A DNA stretch of 49,202 nucleotides from Chimaeribacter coloradensis (GTDB lineage Bacteria > Pseudomonadota > Gammaproteobacteria > Enterobacterales > Enterobacteriaceae): the NCBI RefSeq assembly GCF_002858715.1, contig NZ_PJZH01000029.1, positions 1 through 49,202 on the forward strand, read 5' to 3'. Under the pieces are notes generated by a model. It made no database searches, was not told the origin of the DNA, and saw only the letters and a program-made list of their open reading frames with translations. Both the position numbers and the translations under genes were made by a program. This document shows, piece by piece, positions 29,781 to 37,511 of this stretch (position 1 is its first letter; the number at the start of each line of letters is the position of its first letter).

Positions 29781-29808
29781 AAAAGGGCAGCCGCGAGGCT
29801 GCCCTTTT
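29781..29808. terminator. bidirectional terminator between rhtB and rhtC
   Basis: A 12-bp stem AAAAGGGCAGCC/GGCTGCCCTTTT with a GCGA loop, followed by more T on the plus strand. Confidence 0.9.
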
Positions 29809-29836
29809 TTATTGTTCTGCGTTAATCGCCGGCACG

Positions 29837-30469
29837 TCAGCGGGAGATAATCAGGTGAATCCCGAACCCCGCAAACAACACCCCCGCCACGCCATCAATC
29901 CACTTCGCCAGGCGCTGATAGCCGCGGCGCATCACCGGCAGGGCGAACACCACCGCGACGATAGAGAACCAGGCGAAGGTTTCCGCCACAATCATCACGA
30001 ACAGGCCCCAGCGCTCAGCGCTGCCGACGTCATCCCCGACAAACAGCGAGAAGACGCTGCCGAAGTAGATCACCGCTTTCGGGTTGGAGAGGTTAGTCAG
30101 GAAGCCGCGCATAAAGGTGCGGCCGCGCGCCGGCAGCTCCACTTTCGGGGTCTCACCGGTGGCGGAGGCCGTTTGCGCGGCCTTGGCTTTCGCGGAGCGC
30201 AGCAATTGGTAGCCCATCCACAGCAGGTAGAGGCCGCCGCCGACCATGATCCCCTGGTGCAGCCAGGCCATTTTTTCCAGCAGCAGGTGCAGGCCCATCA
30301 GCGCTACCCCCGCCCAGATCACGATCCCCAGTGAAATCCCCACCACGCCCATCATCGCCTCACGGCGCGAACGGCTGGCGGCCGTCTGGGAGACAAAGAA
30401 AAAGTCAGGGCCGGGGCTGATTAATGCCACCAGATGAACCAGAGCAACAGTCAAAAACAGGATTAACAT
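29837..30469 (-). CDS. rhtC: threonine efflux protein RhtC
   Basis: LysE/RhtB-family exporter of threonine. The 210 residues (E. coli 206) contain LISPGPDFFFVSQTA near the start, NLSNPKAVIYFGSVFSLFVGD and the end GYQRLAKWIDGVAGVLFAGFGIHLI. The ATG at 30469 matches the E. coli start; a GTG at 30484 would add five residues. Neither has a strong ribosome site. A variable linker of about 15 residues (AKAAQTASATGETPKVE) lies after the third helix. recQ is upstream on the same strand with a 96-base gap. Confidence 0.94.
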   Translation of the reverse strand: MLILFLTVALVHLVALISPGPDFFFVSQTAASRSRREAMMGVVGISLGIVIWAGVALMGLHLLLEKMAWLHQGIMVGGGLYLLWMGYQLLRSAKAKAAQTASATGETPKVELPARGRTFMRGFLTNLSNPKAVIYFGSVFSLFVGDDVGSAERWGLFVMIVAETFAWFSIVAVVFALPVMRRGYQRLAKWIDGVAGVLFAGFGIHLIISR

Positions 30470-30565
30470 CAGCAGGACGCTCACAAAAGAGAAGAGAGGC
30501 CTACATAGTATGTGATGGCGGGCAACGCCGCCATCACATACGGTGAGGCTTTTTACCGGCGGGGA

Positions 30566-32398
30566 TCAGTCATCGTCGTTGTCGAGATGATCACGGATCA
30601 TGCTGAGGAACGGCGTACCGAAGCGCTCTAGTTTGCGCTGGCCGACGCCGTTGACGCTGAGCAGCTCGCCCGGCGAGGTCGGCATCTGTTCCGCCATCTC
30701 CAGCAGGGTCGCGTCGTTAAACACCACATAGGGCGGGACGTTCGCCTCGTCGGCGATCGACTTGCGCAATTTGCGCAATTTGGCGAACAGTTTGCGGTCG
30801 TAATTGCCGCCGTAGCTTTTCGGGCTGCTGCCGCTGCGCGCTTTGGGCGCCTGGATGCGCGGCACCGCCAGTTGCAGCGGCGCGTCACCGCGCAGCACCG
30901 GGCGGGCTGCCTCGGTGAGTTGCAGCGCCGAATGCATGGCGATGTTCTGGCTGATCATCCCGAGGTGGATCAGCTGGCGGAAGACGCTGACCCAGTGCTC
31001 GGTGGTCTGGTCACGGCCGAGGCCATACACCGACAGCTTATCGTGGCCGTTATCCCGGATGCGCAGGTTATTCGCCCCGCGCAGCACCTCCACCACATAG
31101 CCGATGCCGAACCGCTGGCCGACACGCGCCACGGCGGAGAGCGCTTTTTGCGCGTCGAGCAGGCCGTCGTAGCGTTTCGGCGGGTCGAGGCAGATGTCGC
31201 AGTTGCCGCACGGCGTCTGCCGCCCTTCGCCAAAGTAATTCAGCAACACCAGGCGGCGGCAGGTCTGCGCTTCCGCAAATGCGCCCATCGCGTTGAGCTT
31301 GTGGCGCTCCACATCCTGTTGCGGCCCGGCGGGTTTCTCCTCCAGGCAGCGGCGCAGCCAGGCCATGTCGGCCGGGTCGTAGAGCAGGATCGCCTCGGCG
31401 GGCAGGCCGTCACGCCCGGCGCGCCCGGTCTCCTGATAGTAGGCCTCAATGGTGCGCGGGATGTCGAAATGCACCACGAAGCGCACGTTGGGCTTGTTGA
31501 TGCCCATGCCGAACGCCACGGTCGCCACCACTACCTGCAAATCATCACGCTGGAAGGCGTCCTGCACCTGGGCGCGGCGCTCGCTCTCCAGCCCGGCGTG
31601 GTACGCGCCGACGCTCAGGCCGCGCGCCTGCAACCGGGCGGTGGTGTCTTCCACCTTCGCCCGGCTGCCGCAGTAAATAATGCCGCATTTGCCGCGCTGG
31701 TCCTGCACAAAGCGCCAGAGCTGGTCGAGCGGTTTGTACTTTTCCACCAGCGTGTAGCGGATGTTGGGCCGGTCAAAGCTGCTGATCTCAATCAGCGGGT
31801 CGTGCAGCGCCAGCCCGCGCACGATGTCGTTGCGCGTGGCGTCGTCGGCGGTGGCCGTCAGGGCGATCACCGGCAAATTTGGGAAGCGGGATTTCAGCTG
31901 CCCCAGCGCCCGGTACTCCGGGCGGAAGTCGTGGCCCCACTGGGAGATACAGTGCGCTTCGTCCACCGCCAGCAACGCCGGGTTAAGCTGCGGCAGCTGG
32001 TCGAGGAAGTTGTCCATCATCAGCCGTTCCGGCGCGATGTAGAGCATCTTGATCTGGCCGTTGCGGCAGGCTGACAACACCTCGTGCTGCTGCTCGCGCG
32101 TCTGGCTGGAGTTGAGGCACGCCGCCGCCACACCGTTGGCCAGCAGCTGATCAACCTGGTCTTTCATCAGGGAGATCAGCGGTGAGACCACCAGCGTCAG
32201 GCCATCCATAACCAGGGCAGGGATTTGGTAACACAGGGATTTGCCGCCACCGGTGGGCATCACCACCAGACAGTCGCGCCCTTCAAGCGCGGTGTTAATG
32301 ATGGTTTGCTGACCCGGACGGAATTGCTGGTAGCCGAAGGTGTCGTGCAACACCTGCTCGGCCAGCAACGCTTTATTGATTACTGCCGCCGTAGACAC
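30566..32398 (-). CDS. recQ: ATP-dependent DNA helicase RecQ
   Basis: 3'-to-5' DNA helicase of the RecF pathway. The 610 residues (E. coli 609) carry Walker A MPTGGGKS, aromatic-rich loop and DEAH motif [19 protein letters not shown], motif [12 protein letters not shown], the zinc cluster [24 protein letters not shown], a winged-helix domain (about 410-520) and a C-terminal HRDC domain (about 530-605). The start was set at GTG 32398, with GGGGA six bases upstream, because homology starts MSTAAVIN; the frame is also open to a TTG at 32410. Confidence 0.97.
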   Translation of the reverse strand: MSTAAVINKALLAEQVLHDTFGYQQFRPGQQTIINTALEGRDCLVVMPTGGGKSLCYQIPALVMDGLTLVVSPLISLMKDQVDQLLANGVAAACLNSSQTREQQHEVLSACRNGQIKMLYIAPERLMMDNFLDQLPQLNPALLAVDEAHCISQWGHDFRPEYRALGQLKSRFPNLPVIALTATADDATRNDIVRGLALHDPLIEISSFDRPNIRYTLVEKYKPLDQLWRFVQDQRGKCGIIYCGSRAKVEDTTARLQARGLSVGAYHAGLESERRAQVQDAFQRDDLQVVVATVAFGMGINKPNVRFVVHFDIPRTIEAYYQETGRAGRDGLPAEAILLYDPADMAWLRRCLEEKPAGPQQDVERHKLNAMGAFAEAQTCRRLVLLNYFGEGRQTPCGNCDICLDPPKRYDGLLDAQKALSAVARVGQRFGIGYVVEVLRGANNLRIRDNGHDKLSVYGLGRDQTTEHWVSVFRQLIHLGMISQNIAMHSALQLTEAARPVLRGDAPLQLAVPRIQAPKARSGSSPKSYGGNYDRKLFAKLRKLRKSIADEANVPPYVVFNDATLLEMAEQMPTSPGELLSVNGVGQRKLERFGTPFLSMIRDHLDNDDD

Positions 32399-32419
32399 TC
32401 GTTTCCCCAATTTTTACGA

Positions 32420-32444
32420 ACCGGCGGGCAACCGCCCCGCCGGT
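32420..32444 (-). terminator. hairpin between pldA and recQ
   Basis: A 9-bp perfect stem ACCGGCGGG/CCCGCCGGT with a 7-nt loop, between the pldA stop and the recQ start. On the minus strand it is followed by TCGTAAAAATTGGGG with no T-run, so it is a weak terminator or an mRNA-end hairpin. It ends 10 bases before the earliest possible recQ start and could limit read-through from pldA. Confidence 0.45.
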
Positions 32445-32465
32445 GATGATGCGCAAACGCGCCGG

Positions 32466-33344
32466 TTACATGATGTCGTTGAGCATGACACCGACACCAA
32501 TGCGCGTCTGCTTGTAGTTGTAGTCGATCAGCGATTCGCCGTAGCCGCTGAAGACCTTCGTGTAGAAGCGGACATGGCGGGTGATCGGATAGCTCCACCC
32601 CGCTTCCGCGCCGCCGTAGCCGGTGTTCCAGTTATAGCGGCCGTTGACGCTGAAGACGCTGTCGCCCCAGGCGTACCCGACTTTCAGGCGGTAATAGCCC
32701 ATGTATTTGGTGATGTCCGGGTTATCGTCGTTGGCCTCGCTCTCCGGCAGGCGATACCAGGGTTTGAGATCCACCTGCCAGTTGCCGTGCTGCGCCATGA
32801 ACCGGGCGTAGAGGCGGTTCCAGCTGCGGGAGGTCGGGTCGGAACGGCCGTTGGAGTCATGGTTAAAGCCGGTCTCCACTTCGCGCAATGTCCAGCCGGC
32901 GAAGGTATAGTCCGTGGCCCAGCCCACAAACACCTGCGGCTCATAGTTGGTTTCGCGGAACGGTGACGATTCGCCGCGGTTGGAGAGCTGCCAGAATGAG
33001 TGCTGGGTATAGGAGGCCGCCAGCAGGGAGTTGTCCCCGGCGATGCCGCGCCAGATCGGGAAGCCCAGGCTCAGCTGGAACTCGACCTCATCTTTTTTGG
33101 TGTTGTCGGCCCAGTCGTAGGACTCAATCGCCTTGGTGTTTATCTTATCTGAGTAGGTATACAGCAGATAGTTGGTTTCGTAAGGGTACAGGGTAAAAGG
33201 GTTATCATGGTCCTGCAACATACTGGCAATCACACTGCCACGTACTGTGGGGTAATCATGAATTTTTTTAACGGTGGCCTCTTCAGCCTGAACCAGTGCC
33301 GGTGCTGCTAATAACACCATGCCGATCCCCCAATAACTGCGCAT
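32466..33344 (-). CDS. pldA: outer membrane phospholipase A (OMPLA)
   Basis: Outer-membrane 12-stranded beta-barrel phospholipase that removes misplaced phospholipids and is active as a calcium-bound dimer. The 292 residues begin with a signal peptide (MRSYWGIGMVLLAAPALVQA, cleavage after residue 20). The catalytic triad His162, Ser164 and Asn176 is in NHDSNGRSDPTSRSWN, equal to His142-Ser144-Asn156 of the mature protein. The ATG at 33344 has GGAGGGG three bases upstream; the open frame before it is leader. It ends with GVGVMLNDIM, a typical barrel terminus. Confidence 0.97.
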   Translation of the reverse strand: MRSYWGIGMVLLAAPALVQAEEATVKKIHDYPTVRGSVIASMLQDHDNPFTLYPYETNYLLYTYSDKINTKAIESYDWADNTKKDEVEFQLSLGFPIWRGIAGDNSLLAASYTQHSFWQLSNRGESSPFRETNYEPQVFVGWATDYTFAGWTLREVETGFNHDSNGRSDPTSRSWNRLYARFMAQHGNWQVDLKPWYRLPESEANDDNPDITKYMGYYRLKVGYAWGDSVFSVNGRYNWNTGYGGAEAGWSYPITRHVRFYTKVFSGYGESLIDYNYKQTRIGVGVMLNDIM

Positions 33345-33536
33345 AACCCCTCCAATCATTCTTAAAAAAAATAGGCTCACCCCGAAGGGAGGCCATTTTA
33401 CACACAAATGCGATTGGCGATTAGTGGTGTTTCGAATTATCGGCACGCGGCTGGAAAGCAACAAATTAGAAGCATAGAATCCACATTACATTAACATTAA
33501 CGCCTTTTTCCGCCTACGTTTTCAGCAAGAGGATCT

Positions 33537-34007
33537 ATGACCGCCACGCCACTCTCCCAGGATACAGCCCGCCGCCTTATCGGCTCACGTTTTGTGTATG
33601 ACATGCCCTTTAACCGTGAACTTGGCCTGGAGCTGGCCGCGTTTGATGAACAGCAGGTGGTGCTGACTTTCACCCACCAGACGCGGCTGGTAGGCAATGC
33701 CGCCCAGCAGATTTTGCACGGCGGGGTGATCGCCTCCGTGCTGGACGTGGCCGCCGGGCTGGTGTGCGTCGGCAGCGCCCTGCTGCGCCACAGCGAACTG
33801 ACCGAACAGATGCTCTATGAGCGGATGGCCAAAATGGGCACCATCGACCTGCGGGTCGATTACCTGCGGCCGGGGCGCGGTGAGCACTTCGCCGCCACCG
33901 GCACCCTGCTGCGCGCCGGCAATAAGGTGGCCGTGGCCCGGGTAGAGCTGCACAATGACGCCGAGCTGCATATTGCCAGCGCGACCGCGACCTACCTGGT
34001 CGGTTAA
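33537..34007 (+). CDS. yigI: hotdog-fold acyl-CoA thioesterase YigI
   Basis: PaaI-like thioesterase of 156 residues; E. coli YigI hydrolyses medium and long acyl-CoA. Conserved core: [22 protein letters not shown] (catalytic HGG region) and [18 protein letters not shown], with the end [27 protein letters not shown] lies six bases before the ATG. Divergent from pldA with a 192-base gap holding A/T-rich DNA, presumably both promoters. Confidence 0.93.
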   Translation: MTATPLSQDTARRLIGSRFVYDMPFNRELGLELAAFDEQQVVLTFTHQTRLVGNAAQQILHGGVIASVLDVAAGLVCVGSALLRHSELTEQMLYERMAKMGTIDLRVDYLRPGRGEHFAATGTLLRAGNKVAVARVELHNDAELHIASATATYLVG

Positions 34008-34093
34008 ATCGTCCCTGTGCGGCACACAAGTGTCGGGAAAATGCCCGGTGATGCCGGTACACTACCCCCTCTTTTTTCTTTCAGGCCAACAAC

Positions 34094-34981
34094 ATGGATG
34101 CGAAACAGACCCGGCACGGCATTTTCTTTGCCCTGGCCGCCTATTTTATCTGGGGCATCGCCCCCGCCTATTTCAAACTGATCCAGCAGGTGCCGCCCGG
34201 CGAAATCCTGACCCACCGCGTAGTCTGGTCATTCTTCTTTATGCTGATCCTGCTCTCCGTCAGCCGCAACTGGGGCAAGGTGCGCGGGATCCTGCGCCAG
34301 CCGAAACGACTGCTGCTGCTGGCCGTCACCGCCCTGCTGGTGGGCAGTAACTGGCTGCTGTTTATCTGGGCGGTGAATAACCACCACATTCTGGAAGCCA
34401 GCCTCGGCTACTTTATCAACCCGCTGGTGAATGTGCTGCTTGGGATGCTGTTTTTGGGAGAGCGATTCCGCCGTTTGCAGTGGGTAGCGGTGGCGCTGGC
34501 CGTGTGCGGCGTGCTGGTGCAGCTCTGGCAGTTCGGTTCCCTGCCGGTGATTGCGCTGGGGCTGGCCTTCAGCTTCGCGCTGTATGGGCTGCTGCGTAAG
34601 AAGATCGGCATCGACGCCCAGACCGGGATGCTGATTGAGACGCTGTGGCTGCTGCCTGCGGCGGTGGTTTACCTGTTCTTTATTGCCGATACGCCGACCA
34701 GCCACCTCACCACCAACCCGATGACGCTGAACCTGCTGCTGGTGGCGGCCGGGATTGTCACCACCATCCCGCTGCTGTTTTTCACCGCGGCCGCTACCCG
34801 GTTGCGCCTCTCGACGCTGGGCTTCTTCCAGTACCTCGGCCCGACGCTGATGTTTGTGCTGGCAGTGACCTTCTTCGGTGAAACCATCGGCCGCGACAAG
34901 CTGGTGACCTTCGCCTTCATCTGGGGAGGCCTGCTGCTGTTCACCCTGGACGCCCTCTACAGCACGCGCAAACCGCGTTAA
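34094..34981 (+). CDS. rarD: EamA-family transporter RarD
   Basis: A 295-residue inner-membrane DMT-superfamily protein with ten helices in two EamA repeats. RarD-specific segments: GIFFALAAYFIWGIAPAYFKLI, LEASLGYFINPLVNVLLG and FGETIGRDKLVTFAFIWGGL. The name comes from reported chloramphenicol sensitivity in E. coli; its substrate is not known. The stop is shared, base for base, with the antisense stop of the next gene (TTAA at 34978-34981). Confidence 0.94.
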   Translation: MDAKQTRHGIFFALAAYFIWGIAPAYFKLIQQVPPGEILTHRVVWSFFFMLILLSVSRNWGKVRGILRQPKRLLLLAVTALLVGSNWLLFIWAVNNHHILEASLGYFINPLVNVLLGMLFLGERFRRLQWVAVALAVCGVLVQLWQFGSLPVIALGLAFSFALYGLLRKKIGIDAQTGMLIETLWLLPAAVVYLFFIADTPTSHLTTNPMTLNLLLVAAGIVTTIPLLFFTAAATRLRLSTLGFFQYLGPTLMFVLAVTFFGETIGRDKLVTFAFIWGGLLLFTLDALYSTRKPR

Positions 34982-36054
34982 CGCGGCTGCGGCTGACCGG
35001 CATGGCGCGAGATAAAGCGCGCCATCGCCGGGCCGGTAGCCAGAATTGTCACCAGCCGCAGGGTCTGCATCGCCATCACAAACGACATATCCACCCGGGT
35101 GCCGGCGGCGATGATTGCCACCGTATCCAGCCCGCCAGGGCTGGTGGCGAGATACGCCGTCATCAGATCCACCGGCAGCACCTGCGTCAGCCCCCAGGCC
35201 ATCACCCCGCACACCAGCATCAGCCCGAAAATCGACGCCAGCATCTGCGGCAGGGTGCGCAGCGCCAGCAGCACAATGTCGCGCGTGAAGCGCAGCCCCA
35301 CCGTCCAGCCAATCAGCGCATAGGCGATTGCCAGCAACCATTCCGGGATTTGCAGCGTCATCCAGCCGCCGGAGTGCACCACCGCGCCGAGGATTGCCGG
35401 CACCAGCAGCGCCCCGGAGGGAATGCGCAGCCGCGGCGCGAGCAGGATACCCACCAGGGCGACCGCCAGCGTGCCGGGGAAGCGCCAGTCCAGCGCCGGG
35501 AACCACACCTGCGCCACCGCCTGGCTGCCCGCCTCATCCCCCAGCCCGATGCGCGCCACCAGCGCAGCGGCAGTGGCGACGAACAGTACCCGCAGATACT
35601 GCATAAAGGCCACCAGCCGCACATCCGCGCCGAAGTCACCGGCCATCGCCACCATCGCGGACGCCCCGCCGGGTGACGACCCCCAGGCACCGGTCGGCCC
35701 CGGCAGCGCGCTGAAGCGCACCAGCAGCCAGCCGGAAAGGCCGCTCGCCAGCAGGGTGCCGAGCAGCACCGCCACCACCATCGGCCAGTCATTCAGCAGC
35801 GGCGTGAGGATGCCGGGTGAGAGGCTCTGGGCGATCATACAGCCCAGAATCCCCTGCGAGAGAATAAAGCCGCGCGGCGGCACGCGGATGGTTGCCCCCA
35901 GCAGCCCCATGACCACGCCGACGATCATCGGGCCGAGCAGCAGCGCCGCCGGCAGGTGAACCGACTGTAAGCCGAAGCCCAGTACCAGTGACAACGACAA
36001 CAGCAGTGCCCACTGGCCGCCGGGTGACATCCTTTTAATCTGCATGGTGCCCAT
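34978..36054 (-). CDS. AbrB-family (AmoB-like, DUF membrane) permease
   Basis: A 358-residue membrane protein made of two repeats of the AbrB duplication domain, with about nine or ten helices. Signature stretches: SSPGGASAMVAMAGDFGADVRLVAFMQYLRVLFV and, in the second repeat, TSPGGLDTVAIIAAGTRVDMSFVMAMQTLRLV. The family is named for E. coli AbrB (linked to aidB regulation) and annotated elsewhere as a putative ammonia monooxygenase; neither function is proven. E. coli has yigF and yigG between rarD and corA instead. A second ATG lies at 36045. It is convergent with rarD, with four bases of overlap. Confidence 0.83.
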   Translation of the reverse strand: MGTMQIKRMSPGGQWALLLSLSLVLGFGLQSVHLPAALLLGPMIVGVVMGLLGATIRVPPRGFILSQGILGCMIAQSLSPGILTPLLNDWPMVVAVLLGTLLASGLSGWLLVRFSALPGPTGAWGSSPGGASAMVAMAGDFGADVRLVAFMQYLRVLFVATAAALVARIGLGDEAGSQAVAQVWFPALDWRFPGTLAVALVGILLAPRLRIPSGALLVPAILGAVVHSGGWMTLQIPEWLLAIAYALIGWTVGLRFTRDIVLLALRTLPQMLASIFGLMLVCGVMAWGLTQVLPVDLMTAYLATSPGGLDTVAIIAAGTRVDMSFVMAMQTLRLVTILATGPAMARFISRHAGQPQPR

Positions 36055-36146
36055 ATCTACATTTCGTTAACAATTAAGAGACCAGTGTACGCTGAAGCGG
36101 GGGGAAAAGGCGATGAAGTGTGCGGGAAATCACAGAAAGGAACGTT

Positions 36147-36167
36147 GCTCCCCGAGGGCCGGGGAGC
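36147..36167 (-). terminator. hairpin downstream of corA
   Basis: An 8-bp stem GCTCCCCG/CGGGGAGC with a 5-nt loop, 9 bases past the corA stop. The minus strand continues AACGTTCCTTTC, a poor T-run, so termination there is possible but not certain. Confidence 0.5.
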
Positions 36168-36176
36168 GACACGCCA

Positions 36177-37127
36177 TTACAGCCAGTTTTTGCGTTTGAA
36201 ATAGAGGTAGGGTGCCAGCCCGGCCAGGATCATCAGGCCGATCGCCGCCGGGTAACCGAATGACCACTTCAGCTCCGGCATAAATTCGAAGTTCATCCCG
36301 TAGCTGGAGGCCACCAGCGTCGGCGGCAGGAACACCACCGAGACCACCGAGAAGATCTTGATGATGCGGTTCTGCTCGATGTTGATAAAGCCCATCGCCG
36401 CCTGCATCAGGAAGTTCACCTTCTGGAACAGCGACTCGTTGTGCGGCAGCAGGGATTCGATGTCGCGCAGCACTTCACGCGCCTGCTCCAGCTGGCCGTT
36501 CGGCAGCCGCGCCTTACGCACCAGGAAGTTGAGGGCGCGCTGGGTGTCCATCAGGCAGAGGCGCACTTTCCAGCCGACGTCCTCCAGCTCCGCCAGCGTC
36601 GAGAGCGCGGCGTCATATTCGTCGCCCTGGTGCCCTTCCATGATCACGCGGCTCAGTTTTTCCAGATCGCTGTAGATGTTCTCAATCTCATCCGCCAGCT
36701 GTTCGATTTTGGTCTCAAACAGATCCAGCAGCAGCTCGTAGGCGTTGCCGTCAATCAGCATCTGGTTGCGGGCGCGCATGCGGTAGAGGCGGAACGCCGG
36801 CAGCTCCCGCTCACGCAGGGTGTAGAGGCGGCCGTCGCGGATGGTAAAGGCCACGGTGGAGTTGCCGCCGTGGTCTTCCGCATCTTCGTAATAGAAGAAG
36901 GAGTGAATGTGCAGGCCGTCTTCATCTTCAAAGAAGCGCGCCGAGGCTTCGATGTCGTCCAGTTCCGGGCGGGTCGCCAGGCTCTGGCCCAGTTCCGCCT
37001 GAACTTTTTCACGCTCATCCACGTCGGGTTCGATCAGGTCAACCCACAGCGAGGTGGTGAGGTCGTCCGCGTCATCCAGCTCTAAGCGGGATAAGCGGCT
37101 GTTATCTAATTTGAATGCGCTCAGCAT
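36177..37127 (-). CDS. corA: magnesium/cobalt/nickel channel CorA
   Basis: Main constitutive Mg2+ channel, a pentamer with a large cytosolic funnel and two C-terminal helices. The 316 residues equal E. coli CorA. The selectivity motif GMN is in [13 protein letters not shown] between helices [20 protein letters not shown] and [19 protein letters not shown], and the terminal KRKNWL is basic. The ATG at 37127 gives MLSAFKLDN as in E. coli, with AGGGAG about 11 bases upstream. The upstream leader holds a small ORF and hairpin described separately. Confidence 0.98.
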   Translation of the reverse strand: MLSAFKLDNSRLSRLELDDADDLTTSLWVDLIEPDVDEREKVQAELGQSLATRPELDDIEASARFFEDEDGLHIHSFFYYEDAEDHGGNSTVAFTIRDGRLYTLRERELPAFRLYRMRARNQMLIDGNAYELLLDLFETKIEQLADEIENIYSDLEKLSRVIMEGHQGDEYDAALSTLAELEDVGWKVRLCLMDTQRALNFLVRKARLPNGQLEQAREVLRDIESLLPHNESLFQKVNFLMQAAMGFINIEQNRIIKIFSVVSVVFLPPTLVASSYGMNFEFMPELKWSFGYPAAIGLMILAGLAPYLYFKRKNWL

Positions 37128-37412
37128 AGGCGATGGCTCCCTTGTGACGACAAAAAGAGGCAACGCAATGGATCACCGGCACCGAAAGGGTGTGTCACAC
37201 GGATGTGTTTCAGACCGCGATAGGCTCTGACTCAGGGGCGACGCAATAGGAGGGTCGCTGACAACCACGAAGGCTATCAGCAAGGAGGATAGCCTTAGAA
37301 GTTGTACCTTATGAACAGGTTATTGAGCCAGTATCTACTGGGTGTGTCCAAGGCGAAGATCCTCATTAAGAATAGTGCGCGCATGTTACGCTGAGACGAA
37401 AAAGACTGTCAA
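37128..37412 (-). promoter_or_regulatory. corA promoter and long structured leader
   Basis: On the minus strand TTGACA (37407-37412) and TAACAT (37383-37388) are 18 bases apart, a good sigma-70 promoter predicting a start near 37376 and a leader of about 250 bases. The leader contains a 23-codon ORF (37295-37366), then a 9-bp hairpin AAGGCTATC/GATAGCCTT at 37270-37296 whose first arm includes the ORF stop, and a weaker GCGAC/GTCGC stem. In Salmonella the corA leader with its ORF corL controls Rho-dependent termination in response to Mg2+ and translation; the same layout is inferred here. Confidence 0.65.
37295..37366 (-). CDS. candidate corA leader peptide (CorL-like), 23 codons
   Basis: Reads MRIFALDTPSRYWLNN and seven more residues, ending in RYNF and TAA. 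No Shine-Dalgarno sequence precedes the ATG. With the nearest promoter the mRNA would start only about 10 bases before it, so it may be translated almost leaderless. The stop codon overlaps the first arm of the 9-bp hairpin, so a ribosome finishing here would open it. It lies where corL lies in Salmonella; I could not compare the sequences. A chance ORF cannot be excluded. Confidence 0.55.
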   Translation of the reverse strand: MRIFALDTPSRYWLNNLFIRYNF

Positions 37413-37472
37413 CCGCCGCCCGACAGTTAATGTGCAACAAAGGATCACGGCATTGGGAAGGGGAAAGTGCAG

Positions 37473-37503
37473 GCCGGAAGCCGCGCCGCGGCGGGCTTCC
37501 GGC
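37473..37503 (-). terminator. hairpin downstream of uvrD
   Basis: A 10-bp perfect stem GCCGGAAGCC/GGCTTCCGGC with an 11-base GC-rich loop, 8 bases past the uvrD stop. The minus strand goes on CTGCACTTTCCCC, so the T-run is poor. It probably ends or stabilises the uvrD mRNA before the corA promoter. Confidence 0.6.
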
Positions 37504-37511
37504 GAAGCGGG

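Noticed and set aside
30872-32074. A 400-codon plus-strand frame antisense to recQ.
   Set aside because: Shadow of recQ, no domain.
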